Below, in pieces: positions 48,858 through 61,411 of a DNA stretch of 64,000 nucleotides; within the stretch, counting starts at the first letter, position 1, and each line of letters opens with the position of its first letter. Both the position numbers and the translations under genes were made by a program. The stretch is from Sphagnum compactum (taxonomy: Eukaryota > Bryophyta > Sphagnopsida > Sphagnales): positions 8,765,863 to 8,829,862 of the forward strand of contig OZ234496.1 in assembly GCA_965153455.1 (NCBI GenBank), in the 5' to 3' direction. Under the pieces are notes generated by a model. It had not been told where the DNA came from, did not search any database, and saw nothing but the letters and a program-made list of their open reading frames with translations.

Positions 48858-49345
48858 AGTAGCTAAATTTGGCTACAGGTCAGAGAGGAAAGTAGGAAAA
48901 TTTAAGACTCCGGCTATATTTTGACAACCTACAGGAACCTATTTGTCTAAATATGGCAATTTCAGAAGTTTTTTTCCTCGAAATCTGGCAATGATGGTGC
49001 ATTTTTTCCACAAAATTCCTTTTGTATGATGACTGGCACTCGATTCGATTTTGTTCGCTACCGGCGAAAATGAAAACCTAAAGGGCCCACCAAAAATAGC
49101 CAGTGCAGTGATTGTTTTGGTGGTGGAGTTTCGCCATTTTGCCAAAATTTCTTTGTGAGAAAAGAATATTCTATAACAAATTCCCTGTTTTAAAAAAATC
49201 GCCAGTTTTAATTTTTTAAAATCACCAAAAATCGCCACAATTGCCAACAATTTGAAACGCTACTTAAGATTTTTTACATTCACATTTTGAATACTCTCAA
49301 ATTTGGCTAAATATACTTATGGATGATTGCCACTTGCTGAACATC
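48858..49345. repeat. Palindromic-family element with both ends
   Basis: A reverse copy of the upstream module begins at TAGCTAAATTTGGCTA (48860-48875, one mismatch to the palindrome). It runs on through CAGGTCAGAGAGGAAAG and GGCTATATTTTGACAACC. At the other side, ATTTGGCTAAATA...TTATGGATGATTGCCAC at 49301-49333 is a forward downstream module. Between them lie AAATCGCCA- and GGCAATTT-type words. About 490 bp is thus bounded by two family ends and may be one complete element. Confidence 0.5.
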
Positions 49346-49750
49346 ACAAAATGGAAATTAGGTTTTTAAAAATAATAAAATAATCGAGTGGGGTGGCAGG
49401 TACCTCTAAAATATCAAATTATAAATTATAAATAAATTATTAAAAAAACCAAATTAACGGGATAAAGTTCAAGCAAGCTATGCACATTCGTTGGCTAGAG
49501 AGCAAATGTCCGAACAATCCAACGGCTGAAAATGGGGGATAGATGGATCAGGCAGAACTGTAAACCGCCGCATCTTTGCCACCTGAAGCCTTCAAAAATA
49601 GCTGAGATGTAGGAGGTACACCGCCGGCCGCCTCCTTTTGCTCTGCATCTTCCTTTGTTCTGTTTTGCTGAGAGAGAGAGGGAGAGAGAGGGAGAGAGAG
49701 CGCGCGCGCGCACGGACATCTCCCGAACTTCCTTTCTCGATCTGGTTGCA
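49346..49750 (+). promoter_or_regulatory. Promoter and leader of the PDI gene
   Basis: AT-rich DNA changes to GC-rich at about 49490. A GA-rich microsatellite (49671-49700) followed by (CG)5 (49701-49710) lies 40 bases before the start codon, probably in the 5' leader. GA-rich leaders are common in plant genes. A frame open through this repeat upstream of the ATG is not taken as coding. Confidence 0.5.
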
Positions 49751-52700
49751 ATGGTGTCGTCGAGGCGCCAGTCGATTACCTTGTTGTTGCTTGCATTCTG
49801 TGTTGCGGTCTGTTTTTTGCAGTTACGACAATGCTGCGCTGAGAAGGAGGAGGGATTGGAATTCTCGGACCACAGATCCTTTGGTGAGGAGGAGGAGGGG
49901 GAGGACTTCGATGACGATAGTTATAAGGGCTATGATTCCGAGGAATTCGATGAGTCGGCATTCGATTTCAGTACGTTTGGAGAAGCCGTGGACGAGAAGG
50001 ATGTGGTGGTGCTTGCAGCTGCGAATTTCACGGCATTCGTGAAGGCCAACAAGTACGTTTTGGTGGAGTTTTATGCTCCTTGGTGTGGCCATTGCAAGTC
50101 CTTGCTCCCTGAGTGGGCCAAAGCTGCCACGATCCTTAAAGGAGAGGTCCCTCTTGTCAAGGTTGATGCAACTAAACACGGCGATCTTGCGCGGGAGTAT
50201 GGAGTCGAAGGATACCCTTCTCTTTTCTTCTTTGTTGAGGGCGCTCACAGGCCTTACACAGGAGACCGAACCAGGTTAGATTCTTCTTCTTCACAGCCGA
50301 CATGGTTTCCTGACACTTCACGGAACTCCAGCAATCTTCACCTTTCTCACATTGATCGATGTCTTTTCCCTTTCTATAACATGTGAACTCCTGCAGAAAA
50401 TAAGAGCCTCATCATAATCTGCAGCAGCAATTTGGAGGATGTTAGACAATGAAAGAAATTGCACGCTAAAGTGTGCACAAGAAGCTAGGATTTTAGACAT
50501 TCTCTGCAGTTGACGATTAAGCACATCTTTTCATGAACCTTGTAAATCTTTACCCTTGTTAGGAAAAGACATTTCCTATTCTAATGTTGCACATGGTGAT
50601 TCTCTCTCCCTCTCTCTGGTGAAATGAATTTGTTTTGTTGATGTTTTTGCAGTGGTGATATTGTTGCATGGGTGAGGAAGAAAATGGGACCTCCAGTGGA
50701 GATCATCAAATCAGTTTCAGATGCAGAAAAATTGTTGCACGTGGATACTCCTCTGGCAATAGCCTATGTGGAGTTTCTTGAGGTTATGCATAAACCCTGA
50801 GATGGCCAGCTACTTCTGCTAATCTCTCAGATGACATGAATTAGATATATTTCGGAGTATTATTTTTTCAGCATTTCAGGAACACAGATTATGAAGCTTT
50901 CGCACCATGAGTGTTGATATCTGTGTATGGTTTTGGGTGTATACAATGCTGCAAACTTTTAGAGCAGCTGGATAACCAAATTCTTTGATTCTGTTTGAGT
51001 TTCATGTCTGTCTTTTTCTCAAAAGGTACCAGCTACATGAAATTTATCCCAGGATGTTTTTTTCTTATAGTTGAGGATGTGTGACAGGGTCGTCATGCAG
51101 AAGAGTTCACTGCAGTAGCAAGTGAAGAAGATGGAGTGCTTTTTTACATGACAAATGATGACACCATAGCTCTAGTTTTTGGCCTGGAGAAGAAGACTCC
51201 ATCTGTTGTGTTGCTGAAACAGGAGGATGAGAAGGTTTCAACTTTTGGTAAGGGATTTCATATACTTTTGGCGTGATGAATGAATTAGGTCAGTTACCTC
51301 ATGTGGATATGTCCAGTCGTTGATGTTCACCAGCTCACAGTCTGATCAAGACCTGTAGTCACCATGCAATCTAGGGCTGGTATATGCATGTACATCCAAC
51401 TAGTTGTGACTAGTGATTGATTGTGACATCTGCTGCACACATGCTGCACAGTTGGACATGTTTGTGCAACTGTATTAGCCAGTGCAACTACCCTTACAGA
51501 TATCAGTGGGGATTGGAGAGCTTGACTTCAGTTGAATTTGTTAGATCTGGACTGGGATTAGTTCTCCATTTAGGTGGTCTACTGATAAGTCACAGTAAGT
51601 AATGATTGCGTTTTGTCTATGCTGATGATCTCTAAGAATTCTTTCACTGTACTGGAATGTAGATGGGACTTTTGAACGGAAAGCACTCTCCAATTTTGTG
51701 TCTGAAAATAAGATTCCACTTGTGGTTGCATTCAATCTGGAGACAGCTGACTGGATCTTCCAGAATGAACTCATTCGACAAGTAAGTTCTGTTTTTCTGC
51801 CTTGTTTGCAATTGGGTAGGTGGGTGTGTCTGTTCTGGTGGGAACGAGGTACTGCAGGGTGTTTTGATATGGCTTCAAATCTCATGTTTTTTGAATAATG
51901 TTCCTCTTTGACCTACACATGCATTGTGTGACATGCCTTCTCACAGTTTATTTTTTCTGGTGTGTTATCACCCATTGGTGAGATGCAGGTTCTTCTGTTG
52001 GTTGAACCTGTTGAATATGAAAAGATACAGCCAGCCTATTATGAAGTTGCAAAGATCTTCAGAGGAAAAGTAAGGATCAGTTTTAAGCACCTCTAAAGCT
52101 GACAATGTTTTGATCAGATCATGACTGCAAGTCAGAGTTAGCACTTGTCTACACTTCGGGTTCCAAGCAAAAGAAAAAGACAGCTTGATTAGAGATAAGG
52201 GGCTAATTGATTCATTTGGTTGTCTCAATTCATGTGCATTTGTGTCTAATGGAGCAACATGCTTAGATTGTTCACCTTCCATGGTTGTTGCTAGCTGTTT
52301 ATAAGAAGATTATTTGATAGATTTGTCAGAGAGCTTCTGTAATCAGCCATCTCTTTCTCCTAGTGATCTACAAGATGAACTTTGTTGAATTGAGTTGTGT
52401 GTGGTTGGTTCAAACCATGGTGGAAAACTGAGGTGCATGGAATGGCTCGTTGTTTCATTGAGGTTAAGACTTCTGAAACAGCCAGAATTTGTTCTCTGGG
52501 TAGCTGCACTGCACCAAAAGAGGAAAGGAAGACATTTGATACTAGCATGATAGCTGGTCATACACATGCAAGTAGCTAGAAGTGCTTGGGAGCTGTTACT
52601 GGTGTGATCATGAAAGTATGAATTTGGAGGTTACACTGCAGGCATTCTGATACTCCCAGTTTTATATGATGTCTTGCAGATTCTGTTTGTGCTTGTGGAT

Positions 52701-55700
52701 CTTGCCAATAAGGAGGTGGCATCACCCGTAATTGACTTCTTCATGCTCCCAGCTGACAAGACTAGTGTAATTTTCCTTAAAATCACGAGTCACCTTTCCA
52801 TAATTGTACAGTTAATCTAAGCATTGTTTCAACTCCGCAGAGATAGGTCATTGATGTGAAGAGCAACATGAGTTCTAACTCCAATGCTGGCTTTCTTGTG
52901 GTTGATAATGAGTAATGTTTGAGCCAGATGCACGTGAGTTCCAAAATCTTCAAGCAGTCATCCTCCCCTTAGGAAGATGTGTCCTTAAATTTATGGGCTG
53001 CAGATTTTAGGTTTCGTTGCTGATGAGGAGGCTCACAAGTATTTGTACGAAGGAGACTTCAGTCTGGATTCTCTGAAGGTGATTTTCAACTACCTCATCT
53101 CCTAGGGGGTTTTTTCTTTCACTTGTGGTTAAGTCATGTGTAAGCTTGTAAATAGGTTTAAGAACTTCTCAATCTGGGGATCTGAAATTGGAGACCTTTT
53201 GTTTTGATTCATGATCAAGGAATTTCTATTGTTTAGCTAAACTAGAGCAGGTTCTCTCATCCAGTCATGTGTTGACCTTTGGATCTCTTACAGTGTAACA
53301 GATGATTTAATCATATGTATTTCCAAATGTGCAGAACTTTGGAGACAAGTTCTTAGTTGATGACCTTCCACTCTACTTCAAGTCTGCTCCTATCCCAGAG
53401 AAGGTACATTTTTCTTAAACAAATTGAAATTTTAGAGCCATCTTTGGTGATTGATTATGCAATCTTTGGATCAACAGGCCTGTTGTGAGATGGGTGAGAT
53501 GTACTGGATGCCATGTACTGAAATGAAATATTGTTCATGAGCTTGATAGCATCATGTTTGATGGCATATATTCTTGATGAACACTAATTGGTGTCTATTG
53601 AATGACTATAATCAATCCCTTCATCGAAAGTAACCTTCACTCTGTTGTGGAGTTTTCTCTCCAATTCATAGATATGTTCTCCAGTCCTTTAGAAGATATA
53701 TTCTGTATCTTAATAGCCACCAGTGGTGGGCTTAAAGGATATGTTGAGTAGGCCCTGTCGCTACCCTCTTATGTAGGTGTGTCAATGCCTGAGTCTTAGA
53801 TGCTTGCTTGTACAGGGATGAGCTCAATTGTTGCAGTTTGAATAAAGGATGCTATTGACTTTTTGATTAGCATGCCTCTCGAATGCTGGCAACATTGTGA
53901 CTGAGTCTTCCTGTTGCTTCTGGGAATGCAACAGAAAATCAGGACACAGATGCTTTGTTCAAAATTTGGGCAGATTATCATATACACATCCCACCCACTG
54001 TAGGGAGGTGTGATAACATCAGAGTGTCATGGCAGATTGTCACTGCCAATTGTGATGATGGTGATAGTCTGATAGTCCGTATGATGGTTTGCCTGAAGCT
54101 TTGGGCGGATTACTATCTATTTGTCTAAATCCTTTATTTGGAGGTGATGAGGCGTGGAGAGTCATGGCAGCTCATCACGAATATTCATGTTGAGTTTGAT
54201 GATCTGAAACTTTGTGAGTGCCAATCATAAGGTTATGGACACATTCTTGTCAGGTGGTTTTCGTTTTGCTGGAACCAATAGAATACTTACCTTCAAAGTG
54301 TTGTTGTGGAGTTTTCTCTGCTATCTTATACATTTAAATCCTTTCATCAAGCAATATGGAGCTTGAGCCAAGGAATATCCATCAACTTTTTTTATACTGA
54401 AATGTACTGATCTACCCTCTCTATCAGTAGGTGATGAACTCAATGGGGAGTATTGGCAGCTAGTTATGGTCTGATAGTTTGTCAGTGACACTCACAAGGT
54501 TATGACCACACAGTCATTTAGTGTTTGGGCTTGGCCATAACTGACACAAGGTTTATTTCATTACTTATATATCCCTCCAGAGTTTCTGTTTGCAGTCACA
54601 TTGTAATTTGTATTGTAATGTGCAGAATGACGATGCTGTGAAAGTAGTGGTTGGTCACAACTTTGATGAAATTGTCCTTGATGACTCAAAGGATGTCCTT
54701 CTTGAGGTAGGATTTCACACCTTGCTGTTATCTATTGATTGCTCATGCCCTATTTGCTCAAGATTTTTGTGTGGCTGACAACAATCATTTGATTTGCAAA
54801 TTTGATTCTGCTGGTTCCCATGACATTTTAGAAGATGCATGTCCATCTGGAAATTTATGTCCATGGGGGAATGAATGTCATTTGGCAGGTGTATGCTCCG
54901 TGGTGTGGCCACTGCCGTGCATTGGAGCCAGTGTACAATGAACTGGGGAAAGTGATGCAAAATATCAGTTCAATTGTGATTGCCAAAATGGATGGCACAC
55001 AGAATGAGCATATCCGGGTTAAGGTGAGACTCCTTGGCTCACTATGCCAACAGCTGAATTCTCACTCTGATCCTCATTCTTTCTGCATGCTGAAAACCTG
55101 GAATTTCATGGAAACCTCTCTGAAACTGAGCCCGAAACCTCACACCAAAACTCTAGACCTAGTACTAAGTTTCATGCCAACTGTGAGCACAGGAAATCCT
55201 TAATTCCCCACTGCAGTACACAGCACAGCCCACTGTGAATCTCCCTGCAAACCTGCAACCCATGTTGGAAAGTCTTAACTCATAACTTGAACCTTGCGCA
55301 ACAAAGGCTTCTCAAAATCTGATGCTGATATTCATGGGATATGCAGGAAAATCATTCGAACTGTAGACCAACTGGCTGTATGTCTACTGGTTGCAGTATT
55401 GCATTTTGTAGCTCATATGCAACTCTTGGTCTTCAGATTTTTCTGTTTAAAATCAACACTCCTAGCAACTACTCTGACCTTTCCACCATCAATGTTGGCT
55501 AGCAAACCCAAAACCAACTTTGAAGATTGGAAGGTCTGATTATGTCAGTCCTGCTCATATCAAAGACATAGCTTGTGTTGCCCTCTAGTTCCAGACAGAT
55601 CGTAAGGAGGAGATTCTGATGCTTGGAATGCACTTTTGCAGGCAGAAGGCTTTCCCACTCTTCTTTTCTTCCCGGCAGGCAAGAAGAGCGAAAATCCGGT

Positions 55701-56238
55701 AAGGCTGCTGAGAACATTTCTGTTTTAGCTTAATACTGAGAATTCAATCCTCATGCAGTATTCTGTCTTGTGAGTTACGACTTTCCACCGAGGGTTGCAG
55801 GTTTGAGGTATGAGTGTGCCCTGCAAGGGTGGAAATTGATGCATGCCTTTGCCACAAATCATAACAGGTCCAGAATTCCATGGAAAGTTGGCCAATTAGT
55901 TTACGCAGTAGGTTGATGTGCATGATCAAACTCATGTGATGAATCGTTTTCAAAGATAAATATCCTGTTTGCTGTCTTTTGACCACAAAGGTACCATTGC
56001 AATGTTGCAGTTATCTTGGGATGAAGAAAGCACCGTTCAAAGCTTTGTGCAACTTCTGATGAAACATGCCACCATCCCCTTCACTCAACCTGAAATTCCT
56101 GAAAGAGATGGAGGGGACACTGACTTGGATGGTATGGAGGGTGACAACGAGCAATTCGACTATGAGAAACATTTAGGATCTCTACCAGAAACAGAAATAT
56201 CAACCTTGTCAGAAGCCGAGCTCAAAGATGAGCTCTAA
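49751..56238 (+). CDS. ER protein disulfide isomerase with acidic N-terminus (PDIL1-3/1-4 type)
   Basis: Twelve exons, 49751-50274, 50653-50782, 51088-51247, 51663-51781, 51989-52069, 52680-52766, 53004-53078, 53335-53403, 54626-54706, 54889-55023, 55642-55698 and 56011-56238, keep frame and give 581 residues. A signal peptide (1 to about 30, ending QCCA) precedes a strongly acidic stretch (31-83). Two redox-active thioredoxin domains carry CGHC at 112-115 and 448-451, with cis-prolines at 156 (EGYPS) and 492 (EGFPT). Two inactive b-type domains lie between them. A final acidic tail ends in KDEL, the ER retention signal. The enzyme forms and rearranges disulfides in secretory proteins. Length and layout match plant PDIL1-3 and PDIL1-4. 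The start at 49751 gives a proper signal peptide. The last acceptor (TTGCAG before 56011) has a weak pyrimidine tract but gives the expected alignment. Confidence 0.94.
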
Positions 56239-56455
56239 AGCAATTTTGTTTTGTCTCATACTTTGCTCATCATATTACTGCTAATCCATTCTTGAGAGAA
56301 CTTTTTTGCTCTCAGGTGTCATGAGTAGCAGGGAAGATGGTGTGAAGCATTCAACAATTTAAAGAAGCAATTATTGTCCATCATTGTTGTGATGGAATCC
56401 CACAAAAATTTGTATCTAGAAAATTCAAAATGTATGTACATAGAGTAAGGTCAAC
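56239..56455 (+). other. Probable 3' UTR of the PDI gene
   Basis: The stretch follows the stop codon directly and carries no other signal. A poly(A) site could not be placed with confidence. Confidence 0.4.
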
Positions 56456-56461
56456 TTCAGA

Positions 56462-56545
56462 GCTGAGGCCGGATTAGAGCCAGCCTCCAGGTGCTTTGTA
56501 TCTGTGGATCAGCAAGCTTTCTACCACTTGACATAGTCATTCTTG
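56462..56545 (-). ncRNA. tRNA-like sequence, possible SINE head
   Basis: Read on the - strand, AAGTGGTAGAAAGC (56516-56529) resembles a box A, and GGCTCTAATCC (56471-56481) resembles a box B, about 35 bases apart. GAGGC and GCCTC can pair around box B. Acceptor and anticodon arms do not form well, so a true tRNA is unlikely. It lies about 230 bases past the PDI stop codon. Confidence 0.3.
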
Positions 56546-57787
56546 CTGTGACAGACTACCCTGCTTTCTACCCCAGGCTCAACATGCACTTGCTCTAGTG
56601 CTAGGACCGGCAGCCAAAGTAGGGGGTCTCTCTTAAGGAGCTCCAATTTAACATTAGATATAAATACAGGTAGGGATATGCTTGCAAAAGTTGTGCAGCT
56701 TCAGTCTCATGTAAGTGTACACCAGTGTGTCAGATCAGAGTTTGGAAATTAACAGAGAGAGTTCTTCAACTTCCTGCTCAGTACCTGAACTGCAAGATCA
56801 TTCAAAAACATGGGATTAAAAACCACTTATTGCTCACTCCTATGACCAAAAATTACAGCCCAAAAAGCCACGGCCATTTTAATTTAAATGTGCATGGCAA
56901 AGAGCTCCTAGAAAAACTGCATGGGCTGCAAAGTGGAATGAAAAAGAAACAAAGCCAAGGTTTCACAATGTGGAAAACACAAAACACCACTACGCTTTGT
57001 GTCATCTATTGGTACAGGGTTGCTAAGTGGTTCAACTAAGTCACACTTAGTACAGTGCAACAGTCTTTCAGCAACACTCCTGGCCCATCTGAAAATTCAC
57101 TTGCACTCTAGCAGTGGTATGATGAGCACTATCAATGTGTAACACAAAAATCAGATCTCAAATGCATATAGAGGATTCAGACATCATGCACCAAACACAG
57201 ATCATTATAGAAACATATACATATGATAAATGTAAAGTACATGCATTGCGTCACATCTAGTCCACATTTAAGACCGTCTAATTCCATGTTATATCTGAGA
57301 GGTGGCAAGCACTGTGTTTCCCTCAATACTATTGACATGAAATCTCCGTGCAAAAGAAGGACAACAGACAACATAATCATAAATATCAAATCTGGAACAC
57401 CCATAAAGGTATAAAACAATGGAGAGGATTAATGCCCTTTTGGGACATTGGTCTACAGGCAGTTGTCTAAACTAAATGGTGCTGACCAGTTCCTCAGCAT
57501 TTTGCTGAGGGCACCAAAAAGGGCTATCCATAAGCTTAAAAGTGCCTGACTTCTCACATTGCTGGATGCTCCACATCCAAGTATTGCTAAACATACAAAA
57601 TTTAAAAGCATTGCCAAAAGAGCTATGCTATGGAGGACTGCTGAACATTTCATTGCGCAATTGACCAGCTCACAAAGCTCAACCAACAATTGTCTACATG
57701 CGTATGGACAAAATCTTGAAGGGATTGTTGCAAGAGAGATTGCATCAAGATCTTACAATGATGCGCATATTCCATGACGTAATGATC
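56546..57787. other. Region between two convergent genes
   Basis: The PDI gene (+) and the rhodanese-like gene (-) converge here, so both 3' UTRs probably reach into it. Frames at 56725-57039 (+) and 57453-57689 (-) show no domain I recognise. Another exon of the rhodanese gene cannot be excluded in 57453-57689. Confidence 0.4.
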
Positions 57788-59761
57788 TCATGATGAAGAG
57801 GATGCATGCACCTCCACCTCATCAACCAACTCTTTAGGATCGGTTTTCATATCCTGCACAATCAACAAGGTATAGATACTTAGAGCAGAATCCAAAGAAG
57901 AGGGAGAGCAAGAGGGCTGGAACTGCAAGGGTCTGTCATCTTGATGCTACCAAGACAATCACCACAAACCATCAATGTCACCAGAGGTCAAAAAACTGTT
58001 TCATGCCTACAAACATGAAGCTACCTTGTACATGCCTTTAGACACCTATCAGGATTCAAACCACGGAATCCATGGCTGTGAGAGTGTCATTACAATATCA
58101 GGGTGTAACACAACAGCAGCAAGTAAAAAAAATGGTTCATACCCCATCAATGATGTCCTTTGGGATCCCATCATCAGTGGCCACCTGTGTTGGTCGCAAC
58201 AGCCAAGGTAGATCACACATCTGTTTTGCATTCCCAAACCCTAGCTTGTGAGACCACAAAGGAGGACACCATGAGATTAGGTTGAAAACCATGAACTATA
58301 ACAATCAGGATTTTTTAATAGCATATTAGTGTTAGCAAGAGCATTGGTATTGACACAGATCCAAAATATGAGCAGAATAGCAATAGACTCTCTCAGACTT
58401 CTCACATTAGCGATCATCATCAACTTTTTCAAGCTCAAACTGCCCACATGGCAAAGGAGTAAATTGAATTCAGTCCTCACTTTGAACTGCTATGACTTCC
58501 TATAAACCATTAGTACCAGAGAACTAAGAGTCATATGAAATCTCTTTACTTAAACCCCAGAGAGACACAGTGGGTTTAGTGAGCATTAGACTGCTGAGAG
58601 CTGGAACTTAGGGAATCATGTAAAGAGGACAATGGAATGATGATGGGAGAGAAGAGCAAGAGAGAGACCAGCCAACCAGCTGGGCCCTCTATGCCGCCTT
58701 CAATGGCATACGCTCCTTTAAAACCATTGTTTGCCAGCAACTTAGCAACTGCTAGAGAGTTTCCATTCAACCTGTTTCATCACAGATAAAATATAGAATG
58801 AATTAGGGCTGAAAAAATAACTGAGCCCAACTCAAAGAACAACTTCTCTCTAAAAGCAGTTGCCAATGTTAGGGTTGACTGATGCAAATGGCATGTCTAT
58901 TTCATGTGGATCTCGCAGTCAGGCCAAAGACTTAAGAGCTTGGGTGCATGGATTTCCCACCAAAATTTATGGGGAGTAAAAGACTCAAAAGCTTTTGCAT
59001 TCTGATAACACATGCCCGAGATTTCTTATCCGAGCACAATTTCAATATTGTGCTCGGATAACTTGAGTATCCAAGCCAAGATTGTGGTTTCACTCTTGAT
59101 CAATGCACCAAGAATGGAGACTTGGGTCTTACCCGTCTAGAATGAAGACAGATGTATTCTCAGCATCCTCTATATTTGCAAAAGCTTGTGCTGCATAATC
59201 ATCCTGGCCTGTAAAAGGCAGCTGCACAACCTCCTTTTTCAGTGGTGTGATGTTGGGCATCACGTCTCGATATTCATCGGAGTCCCCCGCTCGTACATCC
59301 AGCAGTTGTGTTGTCTTTCCTGTTGTTGATAGAGCAGCATAGGCTTCTTTTGCGGTCACTAGACCGTAATTCGGAGGTTCGTCAAGCTTGAGCAGTTTTG
59401 GTAGCACATAGGGAAGTGAGAATGCAATCAATCCTGCTACTACAGCCGCAGGATTAGCAGCCATGGCTTCTAGATAGCTTGTATTCTCGAGGTCTATTGG
59501 ATTTGAGGCAGATGATGAAGAAGCTACGACGGCCTCTGCTGCTAAAGCCAGTTGAACTGGGCCTACAAGAGACGAAGCTGCGATTACTATTGCTTTGCCG
59601 ATTTGGTTTGTCGTCGTTTGCCAGGACTTCGAGGTTGAGACTCCTCCACAACACGTGGACAGTTGTTGAATCTTTTCGATGTGTCTACCAGTTCTGACAC
59701 CAGGCTGATTGCCTACTGCGCTTGCGCAAATCGCAGGGTGGCCTAATCTAAGAACCAGCAT
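57788..59761 (-). CDS. Chloroplast rhodanese-like protein (STR4/TROL-like)
   Basis: Four exons on the - strand, 59133-59761, 58669-58771, 58143-58220 and 57788-57853, join in frame to 291 residues. The N-terminus is Ser/Thr/Ala-rich and basic, like a chloroplast transit peptide. A hydrophobic segment (about 104-120, ending PYVLPKLL) would anchor it in a membrane. A rhodanese domain follows: TTQLLDVRAGD (150-160), ENTSVFILDG (201-210), LNGNSLAVAKLLANNGFKGA and EGPAGW, then LPW. The usual active-site cysteine is absent (Asp209-Gly210 in its place), as in the plant thylakoid rhodanese-like protein TROL that tethers ferredoxin-NADP reductase. The short C-terminus DPKELVDEV agrees with a TROL segment. 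I did not find TROL's second membrane span or FNR-binding tail. The first two exons are firm; exons 3 and 4 are less sure, and exon 2 uses a weak donor (GTCTCT). Confidence 0.78.
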
Positions 59762-60650
59762 TTTGCCTGGCCTGAGCTTTGCTCCACTAACTGAACTGTT
59801 AAGTTCGTGTCTGTCTTTCCCACACTAGGAACAATGGCCACATGAAACCGAGAGCTTCAGAATCGGGTGGAACACAGATCGGTATCACATTACCACTCCT
59901 TCCCTCTGAGCTTTGTGTATCTCTCTGTTTGTTGCAGATAAACTGAACTTCTTCTTCTTCTTCTTCTCCTCAACGCTTTGCGCTTCGTGAAAGTTCCTTC
60001 GTCCTTTGGATGTAACCTCTCCTTGCTCCCTCGCTCCCTCCCTCCTTGTTAACCGCTAAAACAAACTCCGAGTTTCCTTCCTCCTCTCTCTCCCTCTCTC
60101 TGTACCGCAACGCAACAAACACAAACGAAACTTCTTAAGCACCGCATTCTATTGATCTACAACCCGTCGTCTCAATGATCAAAAGCATAGAACAAAAGAA
60201 ATCCCGCAATTATTGTCAGACTATGCGACTTCTTCCTGGAATGCAAACGTATCGGAGTCCAAACAAAGTGAATGCCACGCGATGGAGGTAAACAGACGCC
60301 GCATTTGCGACCACGAAATCAAAATCCAGTTCCTCAGATAATGCAAAAGAAAAAAAAATCCACAGCAGCATCAGCAGCAGAGCTCTTCGTTCGTCTACCA
60401 AATTATTTCTTGCTCACAGACGGGGGGGGAAGGGAGTTGCTGATTGCTGAGAAACTGTAAACCTTGAAATCGAAGAGGAGGGAACCACAGCCGCAGTGAT
60501 GTCGAAGAAGAAATCACAGACAAATTGCGCACGACAACACTAACCCCCGTGTCGAAATCTGCAAAACTAAAAACCTTCTACGAATGCGAAAATTTGGCAG
60601 CAATTTGATCCAAAACTGTTCTCCGAAAATGGCCCCCAAAATTTAAAAAA
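59762..60650 (-). promoter_or_regulatory. Leader and promoter of the rhodanese-like gene
   Basis: GC-richer DNA with CT-rich tracts (59947-59967 and 60025-60105) continues upstream of the start codon, as is usual for plant leaders. A 61-codon frame at 60216-60401 on the - strand is a possible upstream frame with a hydrophobic stretch, but no homology was recognised. No TATA box was fixed. Confidence 0.4.
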
Positions 60651-61387
60651 AAATGGCAGCAAATTTGATGGGAAAAACTTCTCAGCAGAGGAATGCCCAA
60701 AACTTGGCAGGAAAGAAAAACAAATTCGTCGCACGGCACACGGCGCAGGGGGAAACGCGGAGGAGGCCGTTATCCTTATCCACAACTCTCATCCATCCCT
60801 GGACTTCCTTCCAGTTCTCTGGGTTTCATTTGCCCGGCTGGCCGGGTATTGAGAACACATCCGGTCATCAGCCCAGTTATTTCATAACCTACCGGCTGCT
60901 GGTTATTGAATTTTTTTTTTTAATGACCAGGTTGATAACCTACCATCCGTTATTGAATTTTCAAAAAATAAATAAATTAACAACTTACTTGGATTATTGG
61001 AATTTCATCAAGGTAGGTTATCAATCTTCAAAACCTTACACATGTTTATGATAGAAAACAGAAAATTATATATATATATAATTAACTAACTAATTAACTA
61101 ACTTATATCCTACTCTACTTAGGCAATACAATTAATTGATCCTTCTCAAGGCGGGTATTTGAGAACACTAATCTTTATGCATAATCAATGGTTATATAAA
61201 AACGTAAATGATAATAAAAAAAATCGTAAAAACGATAATGAGGATTTTTCTTTTTACTTTGACAATGAAAATGATAACCCTAACAATTGGTTTAAACCCT
61301 ACGCCCTTAAACCCAAACCCTATTCAGCCCAATTATTGAAATAAAACAATAATTGATCAACATTGGTTCCAATGTCTCCATGCTGCA
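60651..61387. other. Intergenic DNA
   Basis: GGTTATTGAATTTTT near 60900 and CGTTATTGAATTTTC near 60950, with GGGTATTGAGAACAC near 60846 and GGGTATTTGAGAACAC near 61153, form a set of near-repeats that may mark a small element. A (TA)n run is at about 61067-61080. No gene is supported. Confidence 0.4.
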
Positions 61388-61411
61388 ATCATCATCATCA
61401 TCATCATCATC
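61388..61411 (+). repeat. (ATC)8 microsatellite
   Basis: There are eight uninterrupted ATC units. The antisense poly-Asp reading is only the repeat. Confidence 0.9.

Noticed and set aside
49655-49750. Upstream extension of the PDI reading frame with an Arg/Glu repeat
   Set aside because: It is a GA/CG microsatellite read in frame. The ATG at 49751 directly precedes a proper signal peptide.
54735-55203. Frames across PDI exon 10 and its flanking introns
   Set aside because: Only 54889-55023 is coding and fits the family; the rest is intron read through.
57453-57689. Minus-strand frame as a TROL second membrane exon
   Set aside because: It is hydrophobic, but no TROL-like residues were seen, and it lies beyond the stop codon of the chosen last exon.
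59479-59697. Plus-strand frame opposite rhodanese exon 1
   Set aside because: Shadow of the coding strand with no homology.
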